Source: an uncultured Prevotella sp.
Lineage (GTDB): Bacteria > Bacteroidota > Bacteroidia > Bacteroidales > Bacteroidaceae
Assembly (NCBI GenBank): GCA_900315635.1
Contig: OMZV01000022.1
Coordinates: 1 to 37,663, forward strand
Length of the DNA: 37,663 nt
Reading direction: 5' to 3'
The notes under the pieces were generated by a model. It had not been told where the DNA came from. It ran no database searches and saw only the letters and a list, made by a program, of their open reading frames with translations. The stretch's first letter is position 1; each line of letters begins with the position of its first letter. Positions 16,555 through 25,604 of the stretch are shown piece by piece. Made by a program: the position numbers and the translations under genes.

Positions 16555-16743
16555 CAAAAGGTTAATAGATTGTTTAGGTTAGTAGTAATAGATTTAGGTT
16601 TTTAGTTATTTTATTTTAAGGTAGAAGTTTAACAGATTCGTAAAAGGATGACAACGGAGGCCGTGAGGCTGAAGTTCGATTTGAAAGGATTTTTAGTTAA
16701 ACATAGGCTTAAACGCTGGGGCTCGTGAGAGTTACAGCGTTTT
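16555..16743 (+). ncRNA. Candidate small RNA, or mRNA of a 26-residue peptide
   Basis: The unit is bounded by a consensus promoter and a strong intrinsic terminator, giving a transcript of about 190 nt. Its first 90 nt are U-rich. The second half holds a GCC-GTGA-GGC mini-hairpin and the terminator. It does not resemble 4.5S, tmRNA, RNase P or 6S RNA as far as I can judge by eye. It may be a regulatory RNA, a small-protein mRNA, or both. Confidence 0.55.
16648..16728 (+). CDS. Possible small basic protein, 26 residues
   Basis: An ATG preceded directly by AAAAGG opens a 26-codon ORF that starts MTTEAVRLKF and ends KRWGS. Its seven Lys/Arg residues against one Glu and one Asp give a net charge of about +5, and hydrophobic residues are spaced as in an amphipathic helix. 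The stop codon lies inside the loop of the terminator hairpin, so the ORF fills the second half of the transcript. It matches nothing I recognise, and an ORF of this size can arise by chance. The fit between ORF, promoter and terminator is the only argument for it. Confidence 0.35.
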   Translation: MTTEAVRLKFDLKGFLVKHRLKRWGS

Positions 16744-16746
16744 TTT
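16711..16746 (+). terminator. Intrinsic terminator of the small transcript
   Basis: AAACGCTG (16711-16718) pairs with CAGCGTTT (16735-16742), with a further short CTC/GAG pairing inside. An unbroken T-run to 16747 follows. Confidence 0.85.
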
Positions 16747-16758
16747 TATATATATAAA

Positions 16759-16864
16759 AGCCTAATCAAGCCTTCCCGCATGGGAAGGATGTTAAATACT
16801 CAGTTTACTTAATGTTTAACAAGGTAATAAACATCCTTCCCATGCGGGAAGGCTTGGTTAGGCT
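16759..16864. repeat. REP doublet (REPIN-like) with 35-bp inverted arms
   Basis: Arms at 16759-16793 and 16830-16864 are inverted copies that match at 34 of 35 positions and are separated by 36 bp. Each arm itself holds a palindrome, CCTTCCC-GCAT-GGGAAGG. This nested layout is that of REPINs, the doublets mobilised by RAYT transposases. The right arm runs onto the stop codon of ispF, so on the minus strand the structure probably also ends or protects the ispF operon mRNA. A related single copy lies at 25540-25571. Confidence 0.7.
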
Positions 16865-17366
16865 ATGCACTTACTATTAGTGCAACTGCGTAGGCAGAGA
16901 TGCCCTCTTCACGTCCAGTAAAGCCCAGATGCTCAGTTGTCGTTGCCTTGATGGAGACAGCATCGGGGTCACAGCCGATAACTTTAGCAAGGCATTCCTG
17001 CATGGCAGGGATATGAGGATTGAGCTTAGGACGCTCGGCACAGACAGTAGCGTCGATATTCCCGACGATATACCCCTTGGTCGCAATAAGCTCAACGGTT
17101 TTCTTGAGGATAATCTTTGAGTCCATATTGAGGGTCTCATCGGACGTATCAGGGAAGTGATAGCCGATGTCGCGCATGTTGGCGGCACCAAGGAGAGCGT
17201 CGCAGATGGCATGGATAAGCACGTCGGCGTCGCTGTGACCAAGTAAGCCACGGTCGTTTTCAATCTTTATTCCGCCCAGGATAAGGTCCCGTCCGGCAAC
17301 GAGTTTGTGTACATCATAGCCCATTCCGACACGGAACGGAGTGGGAGTATTTGTTTTGTTTTCCAT
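16863..17366 (-). CDS. ispF: 2-C-methyl-D-erythritol 2,4-cyclodiphosphate synthase
   Basis: The 167-residue enzyme catalyses the fifth step of the MEP isoprenoid pathway, turning CDP-ME 2-phosphate into MEcPP with loss of CMP. Metal ligands are visible as Asp18 and His20 in GYDVHKL and His52 in HSDADVLIHAICDALLGA. Other signatures are GDIGYHFPDT-like IGYHFPDTSDE, DATVCAERPKL and the C-terminal KATTTEHLGFTGREEGI. Length is normal for the family (about 160). It starts 3 bp after the membrane glycosyltransferase gene and is the last gene of the porU operon. The pathway feeds undecaprenyl phosphate, the carrier that the upstream GtrA/GT-C proteins would use. Confidence 0.96.
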   Translation of the reverse strand: MENKTNTPTPFRVGMGYDVHKLVAGRDLILGGIKIENDRGLLGHSDADVLIHAICDALLGAANMRDIGYHFPDTSDETLNMDSKIILKKTVELIATKGYIVGNIDATVCAERPKLNPHIPAMQECLAKVIGCDPDAVSIKATTTEHLGFTGREEGISAYAVALIVSA

Positions 17367-17369
17367 TAT

Positions 17370-18638
17370 TTATTTTCTTATTTTCTTTAAACAGACAAGG
17401 GACAGCTGCGCAAACATGATGAAATAGATGAACAGCGACGGACTGATAAGTCTGCCCCACTCGCCTTCAGCCTGCCCGTAAGCACCTACAACGGCTACAA
17501 TAACATTGCTTCCGCCAAGCATCAACAGCAAGAAGGACTCCCAAGGGAGATGCCGGGTGGCACGCCATACAGCCACAATCCATATTGAATAGAGTATGAG
17601 AAGTAGATATATCCAGCCTATTGTGGCATTGAACATTGCGAACGGTGACGACATCCGGGGATAGAGGAATTCCGATGAACCGGCATAATATGTCCGGATA
17701 GCGACGCCTTTCAGTTGGTTCTTCCATGTCTTGGAGGCTTTCACGAGGTTATGAACGGTCACAAGATCCCAGTCTTCATAGATGTGGGCAGCTTCCTTTC
17801 CTACTATTCCAAGGTATTCGTTGGTGTATAATCCGGTGCCGTGCTCGTTATATATTTTCGTGATATAGTCGGCTAGAGCCTTGTCATTGGTCTTCGAAGG
17901 GTCGAGATCGCCACTCTGCCGCATTATGAAGACGTCGTTCTCTGTGCCTATAGAGGTCGTCGAGAAGACACCATATTCATTATAAAAGGCTTGCATGTAG
18001 CCAAGGAGGGCGACTGTAACAGCCACGATTGACAGCAAAGCAATACCGGCACGTTTGCGCAATGCTGGCTTTTTCCATATTATCAGGCCCATCGCGACAG
18101 CAAAAACAGGCAACATATAAATAAAGGAAGGACGCAGGAAAATGAGGAACAACAGCCAGAAAGCAAAGCCAAGGAGATTCCATCGTGACCGTCCATCATA
18201 GATTCCAAGGGTGCAATATATAAGGAATATTGAACCGGAGATGGCAAACGATTCGGTCATGATGATGTTCCTATAGACAATAAAGGCAGGAAGAACAGCC
18301 ATAACGAGCACCGTCCAAAAGGCAGCCTTCGCTGATTTTGTCAACCGGATGATAATCTTATAAGCGTAGTAAAGGGCTATGCAAGCCACAATATTCTGAA
18401 AGAGAATAAGCAAGAAGTCCCGATGTACCTTGCTGATAGCCTCAAACAATCCAATGAAAAGCGGATAAACGGGTGTCCGCATCTTGTCGAGATGACCCGA
18501 AGCGATGGTCGGCCAGGCATTGATATATGTGTGGGTATCGGGTCCGCCGACCTGTCCGTATGCAAGCATGAACAGCGTTACAAGGGCAGCAACGGCAACA
18601 AGTATGGTTTGATAGCGGGTGAGGCGTGGTTTAGTCAT
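17370..18638 (-). CDS. Polytopic GT-C (ArnT/GT39-like) membrane glycosyltransferase
   Basis: The 422-residue protein has about ten to eleven hydrophobic segments, starting with TILVAVAALVTLFMLAYG. An acidic residue in the first outer loop (QVGGPDTHTYINAW) stands where GT-C enzymes keep their catalytic Asp. A soluble loop between about 225 and 300 (GTENDVFIMRQSGDLDP) precedes the last membrane segments. GT-C enzymes transfer sugars from polyprenyl-phosphate donors on the outer face of the inner membrane. The gene lies 15 bp after the flavoprotein and 3 bp before ispF. Together with GtrA this suggests decoration of an envelope polymer. The exact family is less certain than the fold. Confidence 0.65.
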   Translation of the reverse strand: MTKPRLTRYQTILVAVAALVTLFMLAYGQVGGPDTHTYINAWPTIASGHLDKMRTPVYPLFIGLFEAISKVHRDFLLILFQNIVACIALYYAYKIIIRLTKSAKAAFWTVLVMAVLPAFIVYRNIIMTESFAISGSIFLIYCTLGIYDGRSRWNLLGFAFWLLFLIFLRPSFIYMLPVFAVAMGLIIWKKPALRKRAGIALLSIVAVTVALLGYMQAFYNEYGVFSTTSIGTENDVFIMRQSGDLDPSKTNDKALADYITKIYNEHGTGLYTNEYLGIVGKEAAHIYEDWDLVTVHNLVKASKTWKNQLKGVAIRTYYAGSSEFLYPRMSSPFAMFNATIGWIYLLLILYSIWIVAVWRATRHLPWESFLLLMLGGSNVIVAVVGAYGQAEGEWGRLISPSLFIYFIMFAQLSLVCLKKIRK

Positions 18639-18653
18639 GACTCTGAAAGGTGA

Positions 18654-20237
18654 TTAATTGTTGTCTTGTGACGTCTTCTCTTCGTGATACTCTTCCTCAG
18701 TATTGACCGACCAAACAGCTTTCTTGTCGGATTTATGGTCACGAATGGCATCAACTGCTTCCATAGCGGTGAGCATTGAGTGGTCCATATTGTTATAACG
18801 GTGCTGTCCGTTTCGTCCGATGCAATAAAGATTATCGATGGAATCGAGGAATTCACGCACCTTTCCAAGCTGATAGTATGAGCCGAAGTATGACGGATAA
18901 GCCTTCTTTACACGTACCCGTGTGCCACTGATAACATCCTTTCTGTCGATGATTCCAATCTTCTCGAGTTCCGAAGCAGCCATCTTTATGAAGTCGTCAT
19001 CGGACATATTCCAGAGCTCGTCGCCCTCGGAACAGAAGTATTCAAGCCCAATCCACATTGTGCTCTTATAGTCGGAGACCAGATACGGCGACCAGTTATT
19101 GAATATCTGAAGGCGTCCTATCTTCACTCCACGCTCCTGAATGTATATCCAAGTGTCCGGAACACGGTTGTTGTAAGTGTGAATTTTGGTATTGTTGTGT
19201 ATCTTCAAGTCCTTGACCAAGAGTCCAACGGTTATGAAGTCACGGTAAGGAAGAGCCGTAGCAATAGCCTTAACGTCGTCCGGAACCGTTATTCCGGTTA
19301 AGGCATTAACGAGATCTTTGATAGGCATTGACGACAGAAAGTAGTCACATTCCATGCGTTTCTTGTTGCCTTCATTGTCTATTCCGGCTATCCAATCGAC
19401 ATGATTACCGCTGACATGCACCTCAGTGACATCGAAATTAGTCGTTACGACGCCCCCACGGTTGATTACATCGTCGGCAACTGTTTCCCAAAGCTGGCCA
19501 GGTCCGAACTTAGGATATACGAATTCTTCGATGAGAGAAGTCTCCACCTTTTTCTTCTTCAGGTGCAATTTAGTCATCAAGGCATCCTTAAGAACAGTTA
19601 TAATCGACAGTCCCTTCACTCTTTGAGAGCCCCAATCAGCCCCCAATTTGGACGGATGTACACCCCAGACTTTCTCCGTATAATCCTCAAAGAACATGCT
19701 GTAAAGCGGACGTCCGAACCTGTTTATATAGAAATTCTCCAGTGAAGTTTCCTTTCTTTTGTGCAGCAAAGAGGCCAAATAACCTATCCCGACACGCAAC
19801 GTCCGCAGCAATCCCATATTAGCGAAGGTCTGCCACTTCAATGAAACCGGGTAGTCGAAGAACTTCCGAAGGTAGTAAATTCTGGAAACACGCTCACGGA
19901 GAAGCATCACACGGTCGGTCGTTTCAGGGTCAGGACCACCCGGAGCAAGGGTCTTCTTTCTGTCCAACAGAATATCATCCTTCGACGGACTACCCTGCAA
20001 AGGCATAGTCCGGCGCCAGAAATCGAGCACCCTCTGGCTCTTACTAAAGAACCTATGCCCACCAATATCCATACGGTTTCCGCCTTTGGTGCGTACCGTT
20101 CTGGACAATCCTCCTATCTCATCCGACTGTTCAAGGACAACCGGCTGAATGTTGGTTTCATCCAGAAACGTTGCCGCCGCCGTAAGACCAGCCGGTCCGG
20201 CTCCTGCTATGATTGCTTTCTTTTTGCTTTTTTCCAT
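18654..20237 (-). CDS. FAD-dependent oxidoreductase of the UDP-galactopyranose mutase-like type
   Basis: The 527-residue protein begins with an FAD-binding Rossmann motif, [14 protein letters not shown], followed by [15 protein letters not shown] and [10 protein letters not shown]. These are shared by UDP-galactopyranose mutases and protoporphyrinogen-oxidase-like proteins. Further hallmarks are [40 protein letters not shown], and a C-terminal [22 protein letters not shown], where the flavin is closed in. Length exceeds that of classical Glf (about 370-390), so it belongs to the longer UGM-like branch often found beside GtrA and GT39 genes. The reaction is unproven; ring contraction of a nucleotide- or lipid-linked sugar is one possibility. 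It begins 2 bp after gtrA stops, so expression is coupled. Confidence 0.7.
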   Translation of the reverse strand: MEKSKKKAIIAGAGPAGLTAAATFLDETNIQPVVLEQSDEIGGLSRTVRTKGGNRMDIGGHRFFSKSQRVLDFWRRTMPLQGSPSKDDILLDRKKTLAPGGPDPETTDRVMLLRERVSRIYYLRKFFDYPVSLKWQTFANMGLLRTLRVGIGYLASLLHKRKETSLENFYINRFGRPLYSMFFEDYTEKVWGVHPSKLGADWGSQRVKGLSIITVLKDALMTKLHLKKKKVETSLIEEFVYPKFGPGQLWETVADDVINRGGVVTTNFDVTEVHVSGNHVDWIAGIDNEGNKKRMECDYFLSSMPIKDLVNALTGITVPDDVKAIATALPYRDFITVGLLVKDLKIHNNTKIHTYNNRVPDTWIYIQERGVKIGRLQIFNNWSPYLVSDYKSTMWIGLEYFCSEGDELWNMSDDDFIKMAASELEKIGIIDRKDVISGTRVRVKKAYPSYFGSYYQLGKVREFLDSIDNLYCIGRNGQHRYNNMDHSMLTAMEAVDAIRDHKSDKKAVWSVNTEEEYHEEKTSQDNN

Positions 20238-20239
20238 GG

Positions 20240-20659
20240 CTATTTAAAGAGTATTATCTTCCTTGCGAAGAAGTTCCACAGCATTACCAATGCCGCCGTT
20301 ATAATTTTAGATAGCATATAATAGATATGAAGGCAATCGGTGAACAGCCAAAGGAACAGCGTGTTCAATCCAAGCCCCACAACCCCAATAACCGAATAAA
20401 TCAAGAATTCAGTCCATCGGTTGGACAGTTTTGACTTCTTGAATATCCAAGCCGTGCTTAGTAAATAGTTGACCACAAGACCGAGAATGAACGATATTGT
20501 GGCTGAGAGCAAGTAATAAATCCCTGCATATTCGGTAAGCACGAACAATCCACCGGCATCTACTATAAACGCAAAACCGCCCACAAAACAATAGCGGAAG
20601 AGTTGAATCAGGCTATTGTTTGTAGGCTGTAGGAATATTTTGTTTATCAGACCTGCCAT
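20240..20659 (-). CDS. GtrA-family membrane protein (probable lipid-linked sugar flippase)
   Basis: The 139-residue protein has four membrane segments and GtrA signatures: [62 protein letters not shown] and [14 protein letters not shown]. GtrA proteins help move polyprenyl-phosphate sugars across the inner membrane, as in O-antigen glucosylation and mycobacterial arabinan synthesis. Its ATG shares a base with the porV stop codon (TAATG), a translational-coupling layout, so it is made together with the secretion proteins. Confidence 0.88.
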   Translation of the reverse strand: MAGLINKIFLQPTNNSLIQLFRYCFVGGFAFIVDAGGLFVLTEYAGIYYLLSATISFILGLVVNYLLSTAWIFKKSKLSNRWTEFLIYSVIGVVGLGLNTLFLWLFTDCLHIYYMLSKIITAALVMLWNFFARKIILFK

Positions 20660-21840
20660 TATCTTCTATGGAACAAGTCTTTAATACCGTCCATATCGAA
20701 GGCAAGGGTGAATCGCAAAGTCTGGTCGAGCGGGTTACTCTTAGCCGTTGCTATGACGTAACCGGCATCCAAAGAGAACACACTCATCTTGAATCCGGCA
20801 CCAACGGTGAAGTACTTTCGGTTACCCTTGTTCTCACTCTCATGGTGATAACCGGCACGAACGCAGAATCGGTCGTTGTACGTATACTCGGCGCCAAGGC
20901 TCCACTGGACCTCCTGCATTTCCTCTTTGAATCCACCAGGAGCATCACTGAAGCTCTTGAATATTCCCGAAATACTCGACACGTCATAGTAATCCTTCTG
21001 GACTCTCTCCTGATAAGCCTCAGTACTTTCCCCCTCTTTCTGTTGCGGATAAGTAGGAACAAGCAGTTTGTTTGCGTCAGCGGCAATGGTGAACTTATTG
21101 TATTCGTCGATCGGGACCATAAGAGAAGCACCGAGTCGCATGTTTGTCGGTATGAACTCCGACCGGTCGTCGGTTCCCATTGTAATCTTAGAACCGATAT
21201 TGGAGATATTCAGACCGAGACCCAACTGGCACTCACGGCTTCCTATGTTGAAGTAATTCTGATAGTAGCACGCAATATCAGCCGCAAAGGCAGAGCCCGG
21301 CTTACTGTCCTCGGTATAGTCGTACTTCAAGTCAGAGTAAATCCAACGGACGGCAGCCGCCAAAGAGAAGTGCTCACTAAGCATAAGCGAGTAAGCCACG
21401 TCGAACGACATCTCATACGGGTTGACTGTCATGTCGGCATCAGAGCTCTGTGACGACCCCGTCTGCACCTCACCGAGAGAGAAATAACGGAAAGACGCAC
21501 TAACCGCACTATAATCACCAATACGGTAATAGCCTGCAACGTACGCCAGGTCAATATCGTTTACCAGCTGGCGCAGCCACGGGGTATAGTTCAATGCTAT
21601 TCCCGCACGGCTGATAGTAAACGGATACTTAGCCGGATTCCAGTATTGCGAGTTAACATCAGGGTCGGTAGCCGCACCGACATCACCCATACCACCCGCA
21701 CGGGCGTCAGGAGCGATGGTCTGCGATGTTACCTCAGTTTTAACCGGGTTGAACATATCACGCTTGTCCTGAGCCGAGGCTGTCAGCACAGCCATAGCGA
21801 ACACAAGCGCTACCCATAGTCTGATATGTATTTCCTTCAT
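20659..21840 (-). CDS. porV: Type IX secretion system outer-membrane protein PorV
   Basis: The 393-residue product has a signal peptide ending at about residue 23 (TASA-QD) and the PorV opening TSQTIAPDARAGGMGDVGAATDPDVNSQYWNPAKYPF, typical of the FadL-like barrel family. The protein ends with barrel strands and a length close to P. gingivalis PorV/LptO (about 390). In the T9SS it acts as a shuttle that takes folded cargo from the translocon to the PorU attachment complex. It starts 50 bp after porU. The side-by-side porU-porV order is common in Bacteroidetes and strengthens the call. Confidence 0.93.
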   Translation of the reverse strand: MKEIHIRLWVALVFAMAVLTASAQDKRDMFNPVKTEVTSQTIAPDARAGGMGDVGAATDPDVNSQYWNPAKYPFTISRAGIALNYTPWLRQLVNDIDLAYVAGYYRIGDYSAVSASFRYFSLGEVQTGSSQSSDADMTVNPYEMSFDVAYSLMLSEHFSLAAAVRWIYSDLKYDYTEDSKPGSAFAADIACYYQNYFNIGSRECQLGLGLNISNIGSKITMGTDDRSEFIPTNMRLGASLMVPIDEYNKFTIAADANKLLVPTYPQQKEGESTEAYQERVQKDYYDVSSISGIFKSFSDAPGGFKEEMQEVQWSLGAEYTYNDRFCVRAGYHHESENKGNRKYFTVGAGFKMSVFSLDAGYVIATAKSNPLDQTLRFTLAFDMDGIKDLFHRR

Positions 21841-21890
21841 TAAATTTTCCAGTTGTTTCTATGTGTTATCCTTATTAACGCAATCTTCCA

Positions 21891-24800
21891 CTAATTATTG
21901 TTTATAACGATGAGTTTCTTAGCTTTCGACACTTTCTTGCTGCCGTTAGAGCCCAGGCGTACCCGATAGAGGTAGACTCCCGTCGAGAGATGTCCTCCGC
22001 CGGACAATGTCAGGTCCCAATCAACGGTAAACGTGTTGCCCGTGGAGACTCCCGTTGCCTCGTGCTGCCAAAGTATTCTGCCGCTCATATCGAACACATC
22101 GATTATGACATCGACGTTAGCACCGGCAAAGTTATGCTGTACTATAAACGTTGTCGAGGTCGAAGCCGGGTTGTTAGTCACACTGATATTGCTAATGTCA
22201 GGCCTCAATCCATTGACGACATTGAAGTCGAGCGTAGCCGTATTGGAGTTGTTCAGTATGTCCCAGGCACGGAAAAGCAACTGATGGTGACCGCTCTCGA
22301 GCTCAGGAATGCTGTAGAATGTCGACCCACTGGTGTACGAACCGAAATCATAAGTAAAGTTATTATTCAGATTGTACGTAAGATTTATGTTGCCATCGAT
22401 GATGAGTTGCATGTCATGACCGATACCGGTACCGGAAGCGTTTATACCATTTTTGTCTTTGATATTAGCCACGAAATAAGGCGTACTGTTGACATCGCCG
22501 CCATTGACGAACGAAGGACTGTTCAGATAACAGTATATCGACGGGCCTATGGAGTCATTGGCAATAGAGTCAGAGCCGTTCACCTGGAATGCCTCAGAGT
22601 ATCCGTTGGCTATGACAGTCCGCTCATTGTTGACGGCATAGACGTTCATCAGACCTGAACCATCAGAGTAATTGATGTCCAAAGGTACGGCGAAAGCAAG
22701 GCTGAAACGTCCGTTGCGTACGCTGTCATTGCCCGTGTAAAGGATATTAGGACGGTCGTAGAACGTGAAAGCCTCATCCGTTGACGGGTCGTTGCGGCGA
22801 CAAGTAACCAACTCACGGGTATCGCGCACCGTTGCCGAGAGCAGTCCGTTGAAGTCGGTATTCGTCTGACCGTTATCCTCGATATGTCCGACGACACGGC
22901 AAACAGACCCTGCATGGAGCATAGGCTGGTTCTCAGCCATCGTGCTGACACCATTGATTGAGTCGATGACAACCGTCTGCGACGGCAGATTCAGCGACAT
23001 AGCCGGGTCGCCGCACAGCGCAAACTGAAGCTTGTTCTGGCTGAGATCCTGCCTTCCGGTTATCATCTCATTCTTGGCAAGGCGCGAAGCCTCACCCAGA
23101 GTGATAGGCTTTCCGTTGTCGGAGCTGAGCACATTCTTCATGAACGCAATGTTCAGAGGTGTATTGTCCTGGGCGTAAACGGTTCGTGCAGTGCCATAGA
23201 AGGCAACAACTCCACCATGAGTATTGAGAAGGGCGGTCTCACCAATATTCGGGTGAGTGCCGTCGAACGGCATAATATCACAGCTGGCTGTCACCCATAT
23301 TGGCATATTCGTGTTGGTGAAATTGGCAAAGTCGGTTATCTCGGCAACTCCGTTACCCGACAACGTATTGGCAGCTCCGTGTCCGGCATAGTCGAACAAC
23401 AGTGCGCCCTCGTTCTGTTGCTTGTGCAAAATGCGTCGAACCTCAGGGTATGTATTGCCCGTTGCTGTTGTCACACGCGGATAAGCATCATAGTAGACCT
23501 TCTTGACGACGAATCCCGGGTGAGCCGCCATAGTGCGCTCAGCCGCAAGGTCGGCATCCTGCATGTGCAAGTTATTTTTGCCGTCCTGTGCCAAGAAGAG
23601 GATAACGTTCTGCCATCCGCCCGCATTACGGTTGCCGACATAATTATATATTTTGTCGACTATCGTCTTTGCGTCGGCTTCCGTTGTCACTGGGAACCGT
23701 CCGACGCCCATGTCTTCCTTGTCAGTATGGGTTATGCTATAGTTGCTTCCGCCCTCGCCATCGTCCAGAAGGGTGAACCATCCGTCGTCGACGTAGCTGT
23801 AAGCCTCGTGGTAAGAGTTCTCACTTTCGAAGCAAAGGAGATAGTCGTCGGGGTTGAACGTCCTCGTGTCTGACGTCAGCATGCGGTTATCCCACACGCA
23901 ATCGCCGAACAGAAGGAGCGTCTTCGGCAACAGCGAGTCGTTGGTTGCACGGTCGTACATCATCTTCAGATACCGGCGGTAGGCTCCCGCATCAGGCGTT
24001 CCGCTGGAGAACTCATTATAGAGTTCGTCGGCAGGGACAATTCTTACCGACAATCCGTCACGTTGCTGATGGAGGGTGGCTATGCGCTGAGCCTGCGAAA
24101 GGAGCTTCTGGCTCGTCGGAATGATTATCACCATATCGACATTCTTGTCGGCGTGGTGGTCCTGATTGGTTATGCCATAGACATATTCAGGAACGGGGAA
24201 TTTAGCGTTGGCTAGGTCGGGCAACTGCCGTGGCGTGTCGTAAGTCAATGAGATATAGTCCAGACGGACTGGTCCGCCACTCACGCAAGTCACCGTTATA
24301 GTGTCGTTGGCGTGCAGACTGTCGACATGCTGGATAACACTGCGCTCGGCGGCAACTTCAAGACTACCGAGGTTTATGCTGTAGTTGGTTATCGACGACT
24401 GGATAGGCTCGCCGTTGAAATTGACCGTAAACTGTGAGTTGACGTTCGAAGTGACTACCATTGAGACAGTAGCCCCAGTGGCATTGCCCGTGTTCGGGAA
24501 GGCATAATTGCGCGAAGAACCAACCGAAATAGGGTCGTTCTCTACAAGCCGGCGACCTTTCTGAGCCCAGGCGAAGTTGTCGACCTCATGCAATGAGTGG
24601 TAATCATTGGCACGGATATACTCCTGACTCATGAACGTTGTACTGTCGACGGTCAGCGGTGTGCCGTCAATATCGCTCAGGAAATAGTATCCATACTGCG
24701 AATAAGGATTGCGGGTACGAGTGTTTGTAGTCGCCGAAGTCCAACTGACGGGTCCACGCCCATAGAACAGGCGGCGACCGTTGATGATGCAAGTAGGCAC

Positions 24801-25514
24801 TTCCGGCACATCATCATACTGTACAAGCTCTGAGCCGACCAGTGCCTCGTCCTCCAAATGACCGCCATAACCGAAGATGCGGACCTTCGACGGGTCACTG
24901 AATCCGCACTGGCGGATGAACGCATCGGTCAGTTGATAGATACCGTCGTTAGGCACACGAATCTTAATCCATGTTCCCGAAGCAAGCTTACTATGGGCTG
25001 CATAGCGCTCGGCAGGCGTTGCGGCGTCAACCTTTCTGACCAAACCATTGCCCGACTGCGACGGAGCCATTGCCTTGACATGTGCCGGAGAGGCTGGCTT
25101 CGGACGTGAAGTGAGGGCTATCATGAAGCTCACGAGAAACTGTTTCTTGCCATCACGCTCGACGATTGGCGTCAGTCCAAACTCCAGGCTACCGTATTTC
25201 CGGTCGACAACGATACGCTTTCTTATCTCCGGAAGTTGCGGAAGCTTCTCGCCGCTCACCTTATTATACAGCTCAATATCATGCTCGTTCATGTCGATAA
25301 AGTCAGGATAGCGTATCTCCAAGTCATAAATGGAGTCGGCATAGTTCTTTCCCAACGGTATCGAATAGGTAAACTCCGGCAGCATAGAGTCAATCTCAAT
25401 GTCCTCAACGGTCAGGTTGAAGAATCTCTGAGTCTGTGCGTCGGCAGTTATCGTTGCAAATAACGCAACGATTATGGTCATAAGTCTTACCGTAAAACTT
25501 CCTTTCATTTTCAT
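21891..25514 (-). CDS. porU: Type IX secretion system gingipain-like sortase PorU
   Basis: The 1207-residue protein has a signal peptide ending near TADAQ-27. An N-terminal domain with repeated strands precedes a C25 (gingipain) peptidase domain. Its catalytic dyad is His712 in FDYAGHGAAN and Cys745 in WVTASCDIMPF. Upstream are MVIIIPTSQKLLSQAQRIA and LLFGDCVWDNRM, as in gingipains. The C-terminal about 80 residues (VIIDVFDMSGRILWQ, STGVYLYRVRL, KKLIVINNN) form a T9SS-type C-terminal domain, which PorU keeps. PorU cleaves the sorting domain of cargo and links the cargo to lipopolysaccharide at the surface. P. gingivalis PorU is about 1158 residues. A second Met at residue 3 (25508) is an equally possible start. 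Confidence 0.94.
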   Translation of the reverse strand: MKMKGSFTVRLMTIIVALFATITADAQTQRFFNLTVEDIEIDSMLPEFTYSIPLGKNYADSIYDLEIRYPDFIDMNEHDIELYNKVSGEKLPQLPEIRKRIVVDRKYGSLEFGLTPIVERDGKKQFLVSFMIALTSRPKPASPAHVKAMAPSQSGNGLVRKVDAATPAERYAAHSKLASGTWIKIRVPNDGIYQLTDAFIRQCGFSDPSKVRIFGYGGHLEDEALVGSELVQYDDVPEVPTCIINGRRLFYGRGPVSWTSATTNTRTRNPYSQYGYYFLSDIDGTPLTVDSTTFMSQEYIRANDYHSLHEVDNFAWAQKGRRLVENDPISVGSSRNYAFPNTGNATGATVSMVVTSNVNSQFTVNFNGEPIQSSITNYSINLGSLEVAAERSVIQHVDSLHANDTITVTCVSGGPVRLDYISLTYDTPRQLPDLANAKFPVPEYVYGITNQDHHADKNVDMVIIIPTSQKLLSQAQRIATLHQQRDGLSVRIVPADELYNEFSSGTPDAGAYRRYLKMMYDRATNDSLLPKTLLLFGDCVWDNRMLTSDTRTFNPDDYLLCFESENSYHEAYSYVDDGWFTLLDDGEGGSNYSITHTDKEDMGVGRFPVTTEADAKTIVDKIYNYVGNRNAGGWQNVILFLAQDGKNNLHMQDADLAAERTMAAHPGFVVKKVYYDAYPRVTTATGNTYPEVRRILHKQQNEGALLFDYAGHGAANTLSGNGVAEITDFANFTNTNMPIWVTASCDIMPFDGTHPNIGETALLNTHGGVVAFYGTARTVYAQDNTPLNIAFMKNVLSSDNGKPITLGEASRLAKNEMITGRQDLSQNKLQFALCGDPAMSLNLPSQTVVIDSINGVSTMAENQPMLHAGSVCRVVGHIEDNGQTNTDFNGLLSATVRDTRELVTCRRNDPSTDEAFTFYDRPNILYTGNDSVRNGRFSLAFAVPLDINYSDGSGLMNVYAVNNERTVIANGYSEAFQVNGSDSIANDSIGPSIYCYLNSPSFVNGGDVNSTPYFVANIKDKNGINASGTGIGHDMQLIIDGNINLTYNLNNNFTYDFGSYTSGSTFYSIPELESGHHQLLFRAWDILNNSNTATLDFNVVNGLRPDISNISVTNNPASTSTTFIVQHNFAGANVDVIIDVFDMSGRILWQHEATGVSTGNTFTVDWDLTLSGGGHLSTGVYLYRVRLGSNGSKKVSKAKKLIVINNN

Positions 25515-25539
25515 CTACTTAATATTACGTAGGCAATCA

Positions 25540-25597
25540 AACATCCTCCCCTTGGGGGAGGCTTGGTGGGGATTTCCATGAGGCTTTGTGGGGATTT
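25540..25597. repeat. Single REP-like palindrome and adjoining direct repeat upstream of porU
   Basis: AACATCC-TCCCC-TTG-GGGGA-GGCTTGGTGGGG (25540-25571) has the same flanks as the right arm of the doublet at 16830-16864: AACATCC before the palindrome and GGCTTGG after it. The segment GAGGCTTGGTGGGGATTT (25558-25575) is followed by a near copy at 25580-25597 with one change. The whole sits in the 90-bp gap between the FAH gene stop and the porU start, so it would be in the porU 5' untranslated mRNA. Confidence 0.65.
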
Positions 25598-25604
25598 TTC
25601 ATTC

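Noticed and set aside
16759-16864. Invertible DNA switch because of the inverted repeats
   Set aside because: The 36 bp between the arms hold no promoter, and no invertase gene is in the window; the nested palindromes fit a REP doublet better.
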